A stretch of 64,000 nucleotides of DNA from Rhodopseudomonas sp. (GTDB taxonomy: Bacteria > Pseudomonadota > Alphaproteobacteria > Rhizobiales > Xanthobacteraceae), in the NCBI GenBank assembly GCA_016124795.1, contig WGNB01000035.1, forward strand, positions 1 through 64,000, read 5' to 3'. The notes beneath the pieces were generated by a model. It searched no databases, was not told where the DNA came from, and saw only the letters and a program-made list of their open reading frames with translations. A program made the position numbers and the translations under genes. Below, piece after piece: positions 1-10,160 of this stretch; position 1 is the first letter of the stretch; each line of letters starts with the position of its first letter.

Positions 1-1000
1 CCGATGTTGGAGGTCGTCGTCGCCACGGTCGCCAGCACGCCGGACAGCGTGTCGCCGTTGACCAGACCCGAACCGCCCACCTGATAGGTCAGCGTCGGGT
101 TCGCATCGCCATAGACACGGCTTTGCGCATCAGCCGTCACGGTGAGCGGACGTGCCGTCACCGTCAGGCCGTTAGTTAGCGTGACATAAGTGATGTTGTA
201 GTTCGACGCCGAACCCGAGCTGAACACCGCGTTCGACGACACAATGTCGTAGTGTCCGACATTAGCGGTCGCCACGGTGCCGGTGCTGGTGAGCGTCACG
301 CCGGAGATCGCATCGCCACTGACCAGGCCGGTCTGGCTATACTCGGTGCCCGCGAAGGTCAGCGTATCGCCATAGACCTTGGTGGCCGCATCGGGCGTGA
401 TCGTCAGCGTCAGCAAGGCCTGGGTGATCTTGCCGGTGTTACCCGCCACCGCGATCTGGTAGTTGCTCGCCAGCCCCGAACCATTGGCCAACGCCAGCGA
501 CCCGAGCGTCAGAGCCTGGGTGCCGGCCGAAACATCGGCACTCGCCACCGAACCGCTGCCGCTTAGCGTCAACGTCTCGCCATTGATGCCGGTGCTGATG
601 ACGCCGTTCGTCCCGAAGTTGGTGGCCGAGAACGCCGTTCCGCCATCATAGGTCTTCGTACCGGCAAGCGTGATCGTCGCCGGATTGACGGTCAACTTGC
701 CTGAGCTAACAAAATTCGAGAATACATAGCCTCCGCCATAGCCACTCGTGCCGAGCGTCCCACTGTCGACGACGTTGATCGTATAGCCGCCGCCGATGAC
801 GTTCGCGCTGGCCGCTGTGCCCGTCGACGACAGAGTCGGCGCGCCGGTGATCCCGACGCTTGCGGCCGTATCGGTGAGGAACGCGTTAGCGACGCCCTGG
901 AAGCCGGTGATGGTGTAATTTGAAGAAATATCCGCGACATCGCCATAGGTCTTGGTCGCGCCGGTCGACGTCACCGTCAGGACCGGCTGCTCCTGGAAGA
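1..1000 (-). repeat. MBG/YDG stalk-type domains within the adhesin
   Basis: The translated minus strand shows successive units starting with T.D/TG..KTYGD-like motifs: KTYGD near 950, KTYDGG near 650, KVYGD near 380 and RVYGD near 110. This is the usual appearance of tandem MBG and YDG domains in secreted adhesins, thought to form a rod. The array continues past the left edge, so the copy number is unknown. Confidence 0.75.
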
Positions 1001-4000
1001 CGTAACGGTTGCCGGCAGGGACATCGCCATATGGCAGGCCATCCGAGGCAAAGTTGAATATGGCGTGATTGCCGCTGTCGAGATTGCCGAAAACATCACC
1101 GCCGACCGCCGCCGAATAGACGATCCAGCGCCCGCCCGGCGTGGAAATCGCGCTCGAACCGGAATTGTTGATAAAGTTGCTGGCGGCATCGAGCACGACC
1201 GCATTGCCGGAGGCGGACGATGCGATCTGAGCGCCGCTATTGAGCGTCAACGAACCGGCGGTTCGGATCAACACACCGCCATTGGCCGTGACCGACCCCG
1301 AGGCCAAGCTGACGCTGTCGTAAAGGTTGAGGCTGCCGGAACCGAGGTTCGCGAAGCCGAGACTTGCAAACTGGTTGTTGGTATCGGCGAGCGTGGCGAC
1401 CGGCGCGCCATTACCGACGACTTGAAGCTGAAGGACGTTGACGTTGAGCGCCGCGCCGGCGGATTGCGAAATATTGCCGCCCAAGGTCGAAATTCGCAAA
1501 ATGCCGGACTGAGTGATCGCCTCGTCAATGGTGAAGTTTGCGGCACTGGTGATGATGGAGCGGTTAGCATAGCTCGTCGACACGCCGTTCGAGCCGATCG
1601 CCGTCAGCAGGCCGCTGGAAATCCCCGATAGCGCCGAAGCCGCGCTTGTTTCGGTTAGATAGGTGCCATTGATGTTGAACGCGGTCTGCGAACCGGCCGC
1701 AACATCCTGCCGGTAGGACAATCCGCCTGTCGTACCGGTCGTATAGACCGCGAGCTGGCTGTTGGCCGCGATGGTGCCCGGCGCGACCAGCAGTTCGTAG
1801 TAGCCGTTGGCGCCGGCCAAAACGTTGCCGACGTTCGTGCCGTTGACCAGCGCGTTGACCGCTACTCCGGACGCGGCCGTCGTTCCGAAATTGCTATAGG
1901 CCTTGCCGGAGACGACCTGCGGCGTGCCGCCGGAAGCGGGATACTGCCAGAGGAAATAAGGATGGCTCTGGCCCTCGACGATGCCCCAAATATTGGTGAA
2001 ATCCCAGCCGCCGGCGCCGCCACAGCCCGTGCCGGTGTAGCAAGCCTGCGTGGTCGCCAGCGCGGTCGCCAGGCCGGCGATATTGCCCGACTGAGACGTC
2101 GCATTTTGATCGAGGCCAATTGCCACGCCAACGCCAGTGGTGCCCGTATCCCAATAGCTGGCCGCAATTATCCCCGAGGAACCGTTCCACCCGATCAGCC
2201 CGCCGATGGAGTCCCTGCCGGTGACGGCGCCACTGGCGTAACTGCGCTGCACACTCCCAAGGTTTTCACCGACCAAACCACCGGCAACGTCAGTGTCGGC
2301 AGTTACCGTCGCGGCCGCGTAGCTATCCTTAATTTTAGGCAATACGCCCAGAAAAGCTTGACCGACACCTCCGACGAGACCGCCAACTTTGGTGTAGCCG
2401 TGGACAGACCCTGCGGCATAGCTCGCATTAATGGTGCCGTGGGTGAGCGTGCCAACGAGCCCGCCGACATAACTGTTTCCGTCGACGCTGCTGTTCGAAT
2501 AAGAACTACCGACAGTCGCGGCGTCACTAGATCCGATGAGGCCACCGACGCTATCGTTTCCACTGACTGAGCCCGAGACGTAAGCATTTGTAACCGACGC
2601 CAGTCCCTCCAATAGCCCAACGAGCCCACCGACATTATCGCCGCCGGTCACTGCAACGCTGGACAATCCAACACTGGTTATCGATCCGGTTGCGGTTGCG
2701 TAGCCAAACAACCCGACATTGTCGGCCGAGGGTCGGTTGATCGTCAGCCCGCTGATCGTGTAATTGCGGCCATCAAAGCTTCCGTAGAAGCCATTGGTTA
2801 AATTCCCGATCGGCACGAATCCGGCGCCGCCGTTCCAGTTAGCCGTGCCGCTGGCGTCGATGTCATTAGCGAGCTGCCAATCGGCAGCAAGGAAGGCCGT
2901 CGATGAGCCGATGCCTTGCAGGCCATAGACATCCGCAACCTGATACGGCGCAGCGCTCGACCCATCTCCGCCGGCCACGCGCAGGAACGAACCGCCGCTA
3001 ATGGTGAAGCTGGTCGCAGCGAAGCCCGGCAGCGCACCGGTTTGCACCCAGTTGCCGCCTTGCAGATTGAACGAGCCGACGTTGATCGCGGCGGTCGCGC
3101 CGAGCTGCGTGGTGCTGGTGCCGTTCAAATACAGATTGGTCGACAGGCTATTCAACGCCTGGTCAATCATAAAGCTCGACCCGGTCGCGTTAACGAACAG
3201 GTTCGCGTAGGAGGACGGCACGCCGGACACACCGCCGATCGCCGTCGCCAGATTCGCGTTAACCGTCGACAGGTTCGACGACGCGGTGGCTGTCGTCAGC
3301 GCGTTGCCATAGATGTTCAGATTGGAGATCACACCCGACGCATTCTCGGCGAGCGCCACACCACCGGTCGCACCGGTGGTGTAGGTGATCAGCATCTTGC
3401 TGCCGTCGAGCAGGCTGGAAGCGACCGAGAACTGGTATTCGCCGCCGCTGCCAGTGGTCGTGGCGCCAACGCTCACGCCGTTGATCAGCGCGTTGACCGT
3501 CACCCCACTGCCGACCAGCGTCGCGCCGAGGTCGCTATAGACATAGCCGGAAATTAGCAGCGTCGACGGACCCGATGCATAGACAAACTGGTTGCCGCTG
3601 GCGCTGATCGAACTCGGTGGGTTGGCCGCGTAGGTCGAACTGTAGATCGTGCCACCGGTCAGCCCGCCAACATTATCGCTGGCCTCAGCCTGGCTGTAGA
3701 TGAGCCAGCGGCCGCTGGCAGCCGACAGCGCCGAGGCGCCGACACTATTAGTGAAGGTGGTGCCATCGACGAGCACAATGGCGTTACCGGTCGCAGAACT
3801 CTTCAGCGTGCCGGACGCGAGCGTGAGGCTGCCATTGGCGACATTGACAAGCAGGGTGCCGACGGCGGTGATCGAGCGATCTACGGTAAACGCGCTACCG
3901 GTCGCATCGATTTCAACATTGCCCGCTGTGGTCGTCAACGCGCCGCCCGTCACCGAATAAGGCAACGCGCTCAAGGACAAGCTGCCCTTGGCGGTGGCGA

Positions 4001-7000
4001 GATTGCCGGTCGCGGTCGACAGGTTCGCGTCCGCCGTCACCATACGCAGCGTATTGCCGTAAATGTTGAGACCGGCCACGGCCGCCGACACGCTGTCGGT
4101 GAAGCCTGAGCCCGTGGTGCCGCCGCTGGCGAGATACGTCAGGACACCGGTCGATCCGCTGACGGTGCCGGCCGGCAGCATGACGTAATAGTAGCCATTG
4201 GCGCCGGTAATCGCGCTGCCGACCTGTTGGCCGTTGATGACGACCGCGACTTTGACCAGGCTGGACGCGCTCGAACCCAGGGCTGTGACGCCGGCATCGC
4301 TAAAGGCCGTGCCCGAAACCGCCTCGGCGCCATTCGGGTAGAAGACGGTGAGATAAGGGTAGAGCCCACCGGTGCCGCCCGCCCAACCCGCGTTGGCGAA
4401 GCCAGTGGCGATGTCGATGTTGCCGCTCGCCGCCATGCCCTGCAGCTGCGCCGTGGTAAGCCCGGTGACGCCGGACAGGTTCGTGGCTTTGCCTGTCGCT
4501 TTGGTGAGACCGGTGGTCTCCGTATTCCAATAGCTATCGGTAATCGTCGGGTAGCCATTGAGGTAGGCTTCGGTTCCAACGAACCCGCCGCCGGTGGTGG
4601 TATCGGTGCTCGTGACGGCGCCGGTCGCATAGGTATCCGTGATCGTGCCGCGATCGATATAGCCAATCAGTCCGCCGACATTGCCAAGCCCGCTGACCGC
4701 GCCGGTCGCATAGGCATCGGTGATCGAACCTTTCTTACTGGAACCCACGAGCCCACCGACCTGGTAGCCCGCACTGGTGACGGCACCGGTCGCATAGACG
4801 TTGGTGATCGTACCGCTGGTGCCGCCATTGCTACCATCGTTGCTTCCAACCAGTCCGCCGGCGTAAGAGCCGACGCCGCTGACCGAACCGGTCGCATAGG
4901 CGTTGGTGATCGAGCCGGTGTTTCGACCCACCAGACCGCCGCCCGGCCCGCCGCCGCCGCTTGTGCCGCTCACCGCGCCGGTTGCATAGACGTTGGCGAT
5001 CACCCCAGCCTGATTGTAGCCCACCAGCCCGCCGACAGCGTCAAAGACGTCGGTGACCGTGCCGGTCGCGTAGGCATTGGTGACCGAACCTATGTAATTG
5101 TAACCCACCAGAGCGCCAACATCGGCATAGCCATTGGTGCTGCCACCGACCAAACCGATGCCCGCGATTGCGCCGCTCTGAACGCCGAACAGGCCGGCGT
5201 AATAGTGCGTGCCGGTGTCAACGGTCAGATTGGAAATCGTATGGCCCAGCCCGTTGAAATGGCCGCTGAAGCCGTGAAGCCCATTCAAGATATTGCCCGC
5301 GCCATCGGTGCCGAGCGCGACGAAGCCCGAGGTCGACGCGGCATTCAGCGAGATCGCAAGCGCATAGTTGCCCGCGAGGCCGTTGTTGATGCCCTGCACG
5401 CCGCTCGCGCCGCTGCCCATATCATAGAGCAACGTGTAGGACGCGTCGTTGATCATGAGTGTGCCGCCGGCGCTGGCGGTGATCGCCGCACCAGCCGAGC
5501 TCATATAGGTCAGGCTGCCGGTAAAGCCCGACGCCCCCAAGGCAAACGAGAGGTTGGTCGGATCGCTCGAATCATAGCCAAACTTGACCGCAGCAGTCCC
5601 CTTGGCGGTGATCGCCGCGTTGACATCGAGCGCGCCGGCGGCATCGAGCGTGAGCCCGCTACCGCTCGCGATGGTAATCGGCGCGTTGACCGTGATGCCG
5701 GCACCAGTCGCCGTCGTCTCGGCATAGAGCCCCGCGCTTGCCGGCGTCGTATCGATGGTGAAGCCGCTGCCGGTCGCAACATAGCCGTAGCTGGTGAGTC
5801 CGCCGATCAAGGTCGCGACAGTCGTGTTCGAGCCGACCGCCGTCGTGATCAACGCAGCATCCTGGCTCTGCAACGTGGTCGCACTCGCTGCCGAATAGGT
5901 GGTCGCCGTCGTCGGCGCGATGAGGGTCTTGCCCCAGATATCGACGCCGGAGGTCGAGCCCGTGGCGGTCTCGATATGCGCGCCACCGTTGGTGCCCGTG
6001 GTGTAAGCGAGTAGCGTCGAGCCAGCACTTGCGATCGTGCCGGATGCAACGAGAATATTGTAGTAGCCGTTGCTGCCGGCAATAGCGCTACCGACGCTGG
6101 CGCCGTCGACGAGCGCCGAAACGGTCGCGCCGGAGGCTCCGGTGACGCCGGAATTGGTGAAGGCGTAACCGGAAATCACCTGCGGCGTGCCGCTGGCGTA
6201 GAAGCCTTTCAGGTAGGCATAGCTCTGACCGGCAACGATGGCCCAGTTCGAGTCGAATCCGGTCGGCAGCGCGGCCTGCAACTGCGCCGTGGTTTCACCC
6301 GTTCCGCCGCCATTAACGGGATTTCCGGCGGTCGAGGTGTCGTAGTAGCCATAGGTGACGGTGGCAGTGGGACTGCCGCCGCCCGTCAGCCCGCCATTGC
6401 CGCTGCTGCCGCCGCCGCTCACCGCGCCGGAGGCGTAGGCCTGGGTTAAATCGTTGCTAAGTTGGCCGACCACGCCACCGATATCAGTGGACGAGGTCGC
6501 GCCAATGACGGCGACGTCGGAATAGAGCCGCGTAAAGATCCCGGCATGGCCTTGCGTCTGACCGATCAGGCCGCCGATCTGATTGCTGCCGGACACGACG
6601 CCGGTCGCGAACGAATCCGTGACGGAGCCGGAGTAAACCGCACCAACAAGCGCGCCAACGTGATTGCGTCCGGTCACGGACACGCCGGTGAGACCAACGC
6701 GGACAATAGTGGAATTGGCGCCGCCCACATAACCAAACAAGCCGACATTGTCGGTCGTCGCGCGCTTGATCGTCAGGCCACTGATGATGTGGTACTGGCC
6801 GTCGAATGAGCCGCTGAATCCGGTTGTCGAAGTGCCGAGCGGCACGAAACCTGCGCTGCTGTTCCAGCTTGATGTCGCCGATGCGTCGATGTCGCGGCCG
6901 AGCGCATAATTGGCGGATAGATTGTTCTGGATGTTCTGGAGGTCGTAAACGGTATTGACGAGCATGTAGCTGGTCAGCGTACCGCCACCCGTGACATTGC

Positions 7001-8969
7001 CGGAGTAATCGGTCGGCGTCTTGTAGCTCGTCGTGTTGACGGTGGTGGCGTTGTTACCGGTCGGGTCATAGTAAATCGACACCGCGCCCGACGTCGAAAT
7101 GGCATTGCCCGAACCGAACGAGACCGCACCGGTGCCCTTGCCGCTATTGTCGGCAAGCAGGATGACCGACGCGCCGCCCGTGCTGGTCACGTTGGCGTTG
7201 ACCGCGATGTTGCGGTAGGCGCTAAGTGTCAAGCTGTTGACGCTCGACCACGTCACATCGTTCGCGACCGTGATGTCGCCCGCCTGCGAGCCGGCCGATC
7301 CGGCGCCGCCCGTGGTGACGATGACGTTGCCGGAGGCGAGCGCGGCCTGGAGCGTCGCGACGCTCAGAACGGAACTATCGGCGCTGGCCGTATAAGTGCC
7401 GCCGCTGGCGGTGACGCCGCTATCCGATCCGCTGGAGATCGTGATGTTTTCAGGATCGAGCAGCAGCGTGCCGGCGCCGGCCGTGCCGGCAAGGTCAACG
7501 GTGCCGGTGAAGTCGAGCAGCTTGTGGCCCGAGACTTCGGCGAAACCGCCGCTGCCGTTCGCGCTCGCCACGCTGAGCGCGCCGGCGAACGTGGTGTGAT
7601 CGTCCGACCAGACCACGATATGACCGCCATCGCCGTCGGTGCCGCTGGCGTCGAGTGTCGCGCCCGAAGCGATCGAGGTCGTCAGCGCGTTCTTCACCGG
7701 CGTGATGGAGAAGTCGTTCGCCGCGTTGGCGCCGCCCTGGTAATCGCCGCCGATCAGCAGCGTTCCGCCGCTCAAGCCACTGACGTCGACCTTGGCGCTG
7801 CTGCCGAGCGTAACCTGATCGGCGGTGAGGATAACCACGCCGCCCTGCCCATTGCTGCCCTTGGCCGAAATCGAACCGTCGACCGATGTCGCCTGGTCGC
7901 CCGCAACGGTGACGCTGCCGCCGGTGCCGCCATTCGCCGAAACATTGCCCGAGACGGCGACGTCCGCGCCGGTCACGGTGACGCTGCCGGCGCTCTTGCC
8001 ATGATGACCGCTGGCGCGAACGCGCCCGGCGACACGCACCCGGCCGCCGGCGCCGCCACCGATCACGATCTTGCCGTTACGGGTGCCGACCGAATTGGCG
8101 CGAATCGAACCGGGCACATAGACGGCGTCGCGCAGCAGGCCAGCCGCCGTCGCCGCGCTGAGATAGACAACGCCACCATCGGCGACGATTTTGCCCTTGT
8201 TCGAGACCAGCGCCCGGCCCTGGCCGTCCTTGATGTCGCCCAGCACGCTGGTCGGCACCGCGACCGACATGAAGCCGTCACCGGCCAGATCGAGCGTGAT
8301 CAGTTCGCCGCTGCCGAGACCGACCTTGCCGAGCCGCGCGCTGATGACGCCGTCATTGGCGACATGACCGCCAAGCAGCGCGGCGAAACCGCCGTCCGAC
8401 ACGTTAATGCGGCCGGCATTGGAAACATCGGCCGACGCGCCATTCCCGGTAAACCGGTAGTTTCCGGACATGAAGTCGTCGTTCTTGATGTCGAGCGTCG
8501 AAGCCGCGAACGAACCGACATTGACGACGCCATCCTTGGTGATCGCGACGCCATTCGGATTCACCAGTAGCACGGTACCGGGTGCGTTGATGATGCCGGC
8601 GATCGACGACGGCGTATCGCCAGTGACGCGGTTCAGCGTCGCGGACGCTGCGCTCGGCTGATTGAAATTGACAGTGCCGCCGGCGCCCACCGAAAACGAA
8701 TTCCAGTTGATGATGGCGCGGTCGGTCGACTGGTTGACATTGAGGGTGCTGGAGTTCGGCGAACTGATCGTGGCGGAGCCGGCCGCAACCGAGCCACCGG
8801 TCGGCAATTCCGTCGCGTGCGCCAGGATCGGCGCGATCGCAAAGACGAAAATCGAAGTCAGCGCAACGAAGCGATCAACCAAACGACGCACGGATCGCGC
8901 CAGACCGGCGGCAGGAAGATGAAGCCTGCAAAAATGAATCCGAGCCTGATTTCCTTCAACGGCACGCAT
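1..8969 (-). CDS. Giant filamentous-haemagglutinin-type two-partner-secretion exoprotein (adhesin), 3' end outside window
   Basis: One frame stays open on the minus strand from an ATG at 8969 to position 1; codon phase agrees at 8820, 8561, 5027 and at the edge. The N-terminus has a long signal peptide with an extended n-region and the hydrophobic core LTSIFVFAIAPILAHA. A TPS/haemagglutinin domain follows (residues about 53-330), with the hallmark NPNG at residue 137. The middle alternates GLUG-type repeats (GGLVG...YATG) with a recurring 70-80-residue module. The C-terminal part in the window carries KTYGD, KVYGD and RVYGD motifs of MBG/YDG domains. In this family an outer-membrane TpsB porin exports the protein, which acts in adhesion or biofilm formation. 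No TpsB gene is in this window. A GTG at 8891 is an alternative start with a shorter signal peptide. Confidence 0.9.
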   Translation of the reverse strand, partial: MRAVEGNQARIHFCRLHLPAAGLARSVRRLVDRFVALTSIFVFAIAPILAHATELPTGGSVAAGSATISSPNSSTLNVNQSTDRAIINWNSFSVGAGGTVNFNQPSAASATLNRVTGDTPSSIAGIINAPGTVLLVNPNGVAITKDGVVNVGSFAASTLDIKNDDFMSGNYRFTGNGASADVSNAGRINVSDGGFAALLGGHVANDGVISARLGKVGLGSGELITLDLAGDGFMSVAVPTSVLGDIKDGQGRALVSNKGKIVADGGVVYLSAATAAGLLRDAVYVPGSIRANSVGTRNGKIVIGGGAGGRVRVAGRVRASGHHGKSAGSVTVTGADVAVSGNVSANGGTGGSVTVAGDQATSVDGSISAKGSNGQGGVVILTADQVTLGSSAKVDVSGLSGGTLLIGGDYQGGANAANDFSITPVKNALTTSIASGATLDASGTDGDGGHIVVWSDDHTTFAGALSVASANGSGGFAEVSGHKLLDFTGTVDLAGTAGAGTLLLDPENITISSGSDSGVTASGGTYTASADSSVLSVATLQAALASGNVIVTTGGAGSAGSQAGDITVANDVTWSSVNSLTLSAYRNIAVNANVTSTGGASVILLADNSGKGTGAVSFGSGNAISTSGAVSIYYDPTGNNATTVNTTSYKTPTDYSGNVTGGGTLTSYMLVNTVYDLQNIQNNLSANYALGRDIDASATSSWNSSAGFVPLGTSTTGFSGSFDGQYHIISGLTIKRATTDNVGLFGYVGGANSTIVRVGLTGVSVTGRNHVGALVGAVYSGSVTDSFATGVVSGSNQIGGLIGQTQGHAGIFTRLYSDVAVIGATSSTDIGGVVGQLSNDLTQAYASGAVSGGGSSGNGGLTGGGSPTATVTYGYYDTSTAGNPVNGGGTGETTAQLQAALPTGFDSNWAIVAGQSYAYLKGFYASGTPQVISGYAFTNSGVTGASGATVSALVDGASVGSAIAGSNGYYNILVASGTIASAGSTLLAYTTGTNGGAHIETATGSTSGVDIWGKTLIAPTTATTYSAASATTLQSQDAALITTAVGSNTTVATLIGGLTSYGYVATGSGFTIDTTPASAGLYAETTATGAGITVNAPITIASGSGLTLDAAGALDVNAAITAKGTAAVKFGYDSSDPTNLSFALGASGFTGSLTYMSSAGAAITASAGGTLMINDASYTLLYDMGSGASGVQGINNGLAGNYALAISLNAASTSGFVALGTDGAGNILNGLHGFSGHFNGLGHTISNLTVDTGTHYYAGLFGVQSGAIAGIGLVGGSTNGYADVGALVGYNYIGSVTNAYATGTVTDVFDAVGGLVGYNQAGVIANVYATGAVSGTSGGGGPGGGLVGRNTGSITNAYATGSVSGVGSYAGGLVGSNDGSNGGTSGTITNVYATGAVTSAGYQVGGLVGSSKKGSITDAYATGAVSGLGNVGGLIGYIDRGTITDTYATGAVTSTDTTTGGGFVGTEAYLNGYPTITDSYWNTETTGLTKATGKATNLSGVTGLTTAQLQGMAASGNIDIATGFANAGWAGGTGGLYPYLTVFYPNGAEAVSGTAFSDAGVTALGSSASSLVKVAVVINGQQVGSAITGANGYYYVMLPAGTVSGSTGVLTYLASGGTTGSGFTDSVSAAVAGLNIYGNTLRMVTADANLSTATGNLATAKGSLSLSALPYSVTGGALTTTAGNVEIDATGSAFTVDRSITAVGTLLVNVANGSLTLASGTLKSSATGNAIVLVDGTTFTNSVGASALSAASGRWLIYSQAEASDNVGGLTGGTIYSSTYAANPPSSISASGNQFVYASGPSTLLISGYVYSDLGATLVGSGVTVNALINGVSVGATTTGSGGEYQFSVASSLLDGSKMLITYTTGATGGVALAENASGVISNLNIYGNALTTATASSNLSTVNANLATAIGGVSGVPSSYANLFVNATGSSFMIDQALNSLSTNLYLNGTSTTQLGATAAINVGSFNLQGGNWVQTGALPGFAATSFTISGGSFLRVAGGDGSSAAPYQVADVYGLQGIGSSTAFLAADWQLANDIDASGTANWNGGAGFVPIGNLTNGFYGSFDGRNYTISGLTINRPSADNVGLFGYATATGSITSVGLSSVAVTGGDNVGGLVGLLEGLASVTNAYVSGSVSGNDSVGGLIGSSDAATVGSSYSNSSVDGNSYVGGLVGTLTHGTINASYAAGSVHGYTKVGGLVGGVGQAFLGVLPKIKDSYAAATVTADTDVAGGLVGENLGSVQRSYASGAVTGRDSIGGLIGWNGSSGIIAASYWDTGTTGVGVAIGLDQNATSQSGNIAGLATALATTQACYTGTGCGGAGGWDFTNIWGIVEGQSHPYFLWQYPASGGTPQVVSGKAYSNFGTTAASGVAVNALVNGTNVGNVLAGANGYYELLVAPGTIAANSQLAVYTTGTTGGLSYRQDVAAGSQTAFNINGTYLTETSAASALSGISSGLLTAIGSNGVSTSYANRSIITSAANFTIDEAITQSGILRISTLGGNISQSAGAALNVNVLQLQVVGNGAPVATLADTNNQFASLGFANLGSGSLNLYDSVSLASGSVTANGGVLIRTAGSLTLNSGAQIASSASGNAVVLDAASNFINNSGSSAISTPGGRWIVYSAAVGGDVFGNLDSGNHAIFNFASDGLPYGDVPAGNRYVFQEQPVLTVTSTGATKTYGDVADISSNYTITGFQGVANAFLTDTAASVGITGAPTLSSTGTAASANVIGGGYTINVVDSGTLGTSGYGGGYVFSNFVSSGKLTVNPATITLAGTKTYDGGTAFSATNFGTNGVISTGINGETLTLSGSGSVASADVSAGTQALTLGSLALANGSGLASNYQIAVAGNTGKITQALLTLTITPDAATKVYGDTLTFAGTEYSQTGLVSGDAISGVTLTSTGTVATANVGHYDIVSSNAVFSSGSASNYNITYVTLTNGLTVTARPLTVTADAQSRVYGDANPTLTYQVGGSGLVNGDTLSGVLATVATTTSNI
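1724..6195 (-). repeat. Four copies of a 70-80-residue module alternating with GLUG clusters
   Basis: Four related segments lie at about 6195-5976, 4325-4112, 3567-3370 and 1927-1724. The shared pattern is ISG.aYs..G.t..SGvtVnALvnG..VG....G.NGYY...va.Gti...s.L..YTTGt.GG, resembling a carboxypeptidase-regulatory-like or Ig-like fold. Three GLUG clusters lie between or beside them (about 6760-6440, 5180-4560, 2720-2170). Each cluster follows a block reading roughly DIDAS..W....GFVPLG...GF.G.FDG. The adhesin has therefore grown by duplication of a composite unit. Boundaries are approximate. Confidence 0.7.
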
Positions 8970-9181
8970 TGCAGAACCCCACAGATCCCAATACTCGCAT
9001 GTGAATCAAGCGGAGCAGGCAACATCTCCTTGCACCGTCGGGACCGCGTCCCTTAGATTCACGAAGCGGCATCCGAAATTTCCCTGGCGCGTCGCGCCGT
9101 GATGTCACTCGTTAATTTTTGGTGAACACTTTATGGAGAGATCGGATATGGTCTTGGAAGTTCGTTATTCTCATAAGCTTC

Positions 9182-9196
9182 ATTCGGAGCGCGAAT
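9182..9196. promoter_or_regulatory. Candidate LysR-type operator (T-N11-A dyad)
   Basis: ATTCG-GAGCG-CGAAT is a perfect 5-bp inverted repeat containing T-N11-A, the core of LysR-family boxes. It lies about 44 bp upstream of the LysR gene start, in the 270-bp divergent region shared with the adhesin, where an autoregulatory site would be expected. The motif is short and could be chance. Apart from this site I see no clear feature in 8970-9239. Confidence 0.4.
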
Positions 9197-9239
9197 AAAA
9201 GCCGACGCCTGAACGCAACACATTGAAAAAAAAGACGGA

Positions 9240-10160
9240 ATGCCGGTAAACCTTAAGAATATCGACCTTAACCTTCTGGTGATTTTCGAAGCGATTTACG
9301 CCACGGCCAATATCAGCCGTGCAGCCGAGCGGCTGGGCATGAGCCAACCCGCTGTGTCCCATTCACTCGCGCGTCTGCGCGAGCAACTCGACGATCAGCT
9401 ATTTGTTCGCGCGCAAAATGGCGTGCAGCCGACCATCAAGGCGCGCGAGCTTATCGGGCCGGCGCGCGAGGCACTCGGCGTCATCAAACGACACTTTGAC
9501 GATCGGTCGGAAATTGACCTTGCGACCTACAAGCGGATTTTCCGCGTGATCATGGCCGACCCGCTCGAGCCAATCATTATGCCGCCGATCATTCGGACGT
9601 TGATGTCGCAGGCGCCGCACATCCAGATCGAATGTATTCAGGCGAACGGTCAGTTTTCCGAGGGAATCAAGAACGGGACCATCGACATCGCCTGCTTCTC
9701 ATTCCCGGTCGATACGACCGACATCGTTGTCGAGGCGATTTGCCCCTTCGATCTGGTTCTGATCTGCCGTCGAGGCCATCCAGAGATCGAAGCGCCATTG
9801 GACTTCAAGACGTTTCAGGGCCTGACCCAAATCGCGCTCGGGCGCGAATTGCGCGGCCTGACCAATGTCGATCGCAGCCTGATCGCGCACGGCACGCCGC
9901 GAAAAATCGCCTACATGGCGGCCAAGATCTGGTCGATTCCGCCGCTGGTGGAACGTACCGATATGGTCGCGATGTTGCCCCGCCGCTTCGTCAAGGAGAT
10001 CGAGCACAATTTCGAACTCGATGTTCATGAATTGCCGATCGAGATGCCGGAGCAATATGCCTACATGATGTGGCACGCGAACAATAACCTCGATCCCGGC
10101 CACATCTGGTTGCGCGAATCGATGATGCAGGCCGCGCGCAGCAATGCCGAGCCGGCTTGA
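9240..10160 (+). CDS. LysR-family transcriptional regulator
   Basis: 306 residues, the normal LysR length. An N-terminal winged helix-turn-helix (about residues 8-66, including ANISRAAERLGMSQPAVSH) is followed by a substrate-binding domain (about 95-295). The NLLVIFEAIYATANISRAA start resembles the NodD/LeuO/SyrM-like branch, but the effector cannot be predicted. The start follows an A-rich stretch with GACGGA just upstream, a weak ribosome site. The gene is divergent from the adhesin with a T-N11-A dyad between them, so control of itself and perhaps of the adhesin is a reasonable inference. Nothing shows the partner directly. Confidence 0.9.
   Translation: MPVNLKNIDLNLLVIFEAIYATANISRAAERLGMSQPAVSHSLARLREQLDDQLFVRAQNGVQPTIKARELIGPAREALGVIKRHFDDRSEIDLATYKRIFRVIMADPLEPIIMPPIIRTLMSQAPHIQIECIQANGQFSEGIKNGTIDIACFSFPVDTTDIVVEAICPFDLVLICRRGHPEIEAPLDFKTFQGLTQIALGRELRGLTNVDRSLIAHGTPRKIAYMAAKIWSIPPLVERTDMVAMLPRRFVKEIEHNFELDVHELPIEMPEQYAYMMWHANNNLDPGHIWLRESMMQAARSNAEPA

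Noticed and set aside
252-8570. Several long plus-strand frames over the adhesin, including one of 595 codons at 4227-6014
   Set aside because: They are antisense to the adhesin frame, are Arg/Ala/Gly/Asp-rich and match no protein pattern; they follow from the repetitive, GC-rich adhesin codons.
9113-9128. Possible CtrA box TTAA-N7-TGAAC upstream of the adhesin/LysR pair
   Set aside because: One mismatch in the second half-site; not good enough to call.
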